A program made the translations under genes and the position numbers. From CAIVAT01 sp037139855 (GTDB lineage Bacteria > Bacteroidota > Bacteroidia > Bacteroidales > FEN-979): DNA of 14,719 nucleotides. Below the pieces are notes generated by a model that was not told where the DNA came from, searched no databases, and saw nothing but the letters and a program-made list of their open reading frames with translations. Positions within the stretch are counted from its first letter, which is position 1. Each line of letters begins with the position of its first letter. The stretch is taken from positions 1 to 14,719 of the forward strand of contig JBAXFM010000116.1 of assembly GCA_037139855.1 (NCBI GenBank). Reading direction: 5' to 3'. This document shows positions 13,630-14,719 of the stretch, one piece after another.

Positions 13630-14511
13630 ATGGAAAAAGGATTGACTTTACTCATTTATCTGCTATTGATCTCATTATTTTCATTGGCCGATAGCCATCC
13701 ATTCAAAGAAGATCCGAAATGCAGGGATTGCCATGCAGCTCTTCTCGAAAAACAAAGCATTCATGCCCCGGCAAAAAATGGTTGTGACATGTGCCATCAG
13801 ATAAACACCACTGAGCATTCTCAAAATAAAAGCAAAGGATTGTTTTTGTTAAAAAAACTGCCGGAGCTTTGCTATACCTGTCATGCCGGCACGAAAAAAG
13901 AAATTGATACTTCGAGGGTGGTACACCATGCTGTAAATGAAAAAAAACAATGCACAAATTGTCATTCGCCACATTCGTCAAACGAAAAAAAATTGCTGAC
14001 CGCAGATAAAAAAGAGCTTTGTCTTGGATGTCATGACAAGGAGGAGGTAATCTTTGGGAAAAAAATCACGAACATCAAACAATTGCTAAAAACCAGCAAA
14101 GTAATACATCCGGCTTTAAATGGCGGCTGCACCTCCTGTCATAAACCACACGCATCAGCCGAGAATTATTTACTCATCAGCGCTTATCCGGCAGGGCAAT
14201 ATGCAGAAGGTAAAAAAGACAATTATGCTGTTTGCTGGGAGTGTCATGACAGCGATTTGCTGGAGTTAGCTAAAACATCAACAGCTACCGGCTTCAGGGA
14301 TGGAGAAAGAAACCTGCATTTTGTTCATGTGAATGGTAAAAAGGGAAGAAGTTGTTCCATTTGTCATGATGTTCATGCAACGAAAAGAGAACATCTCATT
14401 GTTGAAAAAGTTCCGTTTGGTGAGTGGGAGATGCCATTAAATTATATTCCGTCAGAAAGCGGAGGATCATGTTCCCCGGGATGTCATCAGCAGTATCAAT
14501 ATACCAGATAA
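13630..14511 (+). CDS. Secreted multiheme cytochrome c, 8 CXXCH plus C-terminal CX3CH
   Basis: This 293-residue protein starts at ATG 13630, one base after the barrel stop. The upstream in-frame ATG at 13549 lies inside the barrel gene and would hide the signal peptide (MEKGLTLLIYLLLISLFSLA, cleaved near ADS). There is no lipobox. Heme motifs from C31 are CRDCH, CDMCH, CYTCH, CTNCH, CLGCH, CTSCH, CWECH and CSICH. A last CSPGCH at 281-286 has three residues between the cysteines. SPH, KPH and DVH follow several motifs, as in doubled-CXXCH (cytochrome c3-like) proteins. It is likely the cytochrome inserted in, or docked to, the barrel encoded just upstream. The ending (GGSCSPGCHQQY...R) resembles C-termini I remember from other multiheme proteins of this kind. 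Electron transfer across the outer membrane is inferred from context. Confidence 0.9.
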   Translation: MEKGLTLLIYLLLISLFSLADSHPFKEDPKCRDCHAALLEKQSIHAPAKNGCDMCHQINTTEHSQNKSKGLFLLKKLPELCYTCHAGTKKEIDTSRVVHHAVNEKKQCTNCHSPHSSNEKKLLTADKKELCLGCHDKEEVIFGKKITNIKQLLKTSKVIHPALNGGCTSCHKPHASAENYLLISAYPAGQYAEGKKDNYAVCWECHDSDLLELAKTSTATGFRDGERNLHFVHVNGKKGRSCSICHDVHATKREHLIVEKVPFGEWEMPLNYIPSESGGSCSPGCHQQYQYTR

Positions 14512-14529
14512 TGCATGTTTGGTTTTTAG

Positions 14530-14559
14530 TTTTTGTATCTTTACATGCAAATACAAAAA
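14530..14559. repeat. AT-rich inverted repeat immediately before a start codon
   Basis: Perfect 9-bp arms TTTTTGTAT (14530-14538) and ATACAAAAA (14551-14559) with a 12-nt loop end 2 nt before ATG 14562. A -7-like element TATCTTTA (14536-14543) overlaps it, with no well-spaced TTG. It may be an operator, a leader hairpin, or part of the promoter. A role as terminator for the upstream operon is weaker because the stem has almost no G/C. Confidence 0.35.
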
Positions 14560-14561
14560 CA

Positions 14562-14719
14562 ATGAAAAGAGCCTTGATTCTATTGCTTGTTGTATTCAGT
14601 GGCGCGGGCCTTCAGGCCGGGATTGTTGAGAAAACATTTTACTTCGACGGTTATAAAATCGAATCCAGGGGCGTTTATCAGACTGTTAATTTCGGAACCA
14701 CGATCCTGGCCGGTGTGAC
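14562..14719 (+). CDS. Secreted protein, N-terminus only; possibly a C25-type peptidase
   Basis: ATG 14562 opens a frame running off the window end (52 complete codons). A signal peptide (MKRALILLLVVFSGAGLQAG) is followed by IVEKTFYFDGYKIESRGVYQ and then TVNFGTTILAGV. The pattern of a short beta-strand followed by a 'T-x-L-x-G' turn resembles the N-terminus of gingipain-like (family C25) or other type IX-secreted Bacteroidota proteins, but only from memory. It is separated by 50 nt from the cytochrome operon and its relation to it is unknown. Confidence 0.55.
   Translation, partial: MKRALILLLVVFSGAGLQAGIVEKTFYFDGYKIESRGVYQTVNFGTTILAGV

Overview
The window looks like a chromosomal segment of an anaerobic or facultative member of Bacteroidota, or a close relative such as Ignavibacteria. 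Supporting signs are a TTG-N19-TAnnTTTG promoter, A-rich leaders without Shine-Dalgarno sequences, and a large NHL/Ig/PKD-type surface protein of the kind exported by type IX secretion. The dominant content is an extracellular electron transfer locus. Counted by eye it holds 29 CXXCH heme c motifs plus two CX3CH motifs, spread over four cytochromes and one sensor kinase.

Layout. (1) Positions 1-3006, minus strand: the first 1002 codons of a large secreted protein with a signal peptide, an NHL beta-propeller, an array of about 88-residue Ig/PKD-like repeats, and a PKD domain cut by the window edge. (2) Positions 3007-3207: a divergent intergenic region with a sigma-70-type Bacteroidota promoter facing right and a palindrome (TTGGCA-N7-TGCCAA) that reads as a -24/-12 sigma-54 promoter on both strands. 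(3) Positions 3208-8866, plus strand: a probable operon of secreted NHL propeller, 11-12-heme cytochrome, sensor histidine kinase with a heme c motif in its periplasmic domain, and NtrC-type sigma-54 activator. It closes with a 16-bp stem terminator. (4) Positions 8914-9177: a regulatory region with a close sigma-54 promoter match and possible upstream activator sites. (5) Positions 9178-9807: a small secreted tetraheme cytochrome, isolated by a perfect 20-bp hairpin. (6) Positions 9953-14511: a tightly packed operon of NHL propeller lipoprotein, pentaheme lipoprotein, outer-membrane beta-barrel, and 8-9-heme cytochrome. This has the composition of a porin-cytochrome conduit. (7) Position 14562 to the end: the start of another secreted protein, possibly a C25-type peptidase.

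Proposed working model (inference). The conduit of region 6 carries electrons across the outer membrane. The tetraheme protein is a candidate subunit of an OmcE-like extracellular cytochrome filament. The 12-heme protein begins with the same tetraheme module and could dock or terminate that filament. The heme-bearing kinase senses periplasmic redox state or a small ligand, and its partner regulator switches on the sigma-54 promoter of the tetraheme gene and perhaps the divergent promoter at 3099-3117. Such conduits and nanowires are best described in Geobacter and related organisms. A compact version with its own heme sensor and sigma-54 circuit in a Bacteroidota-like genome is the main point of interest.
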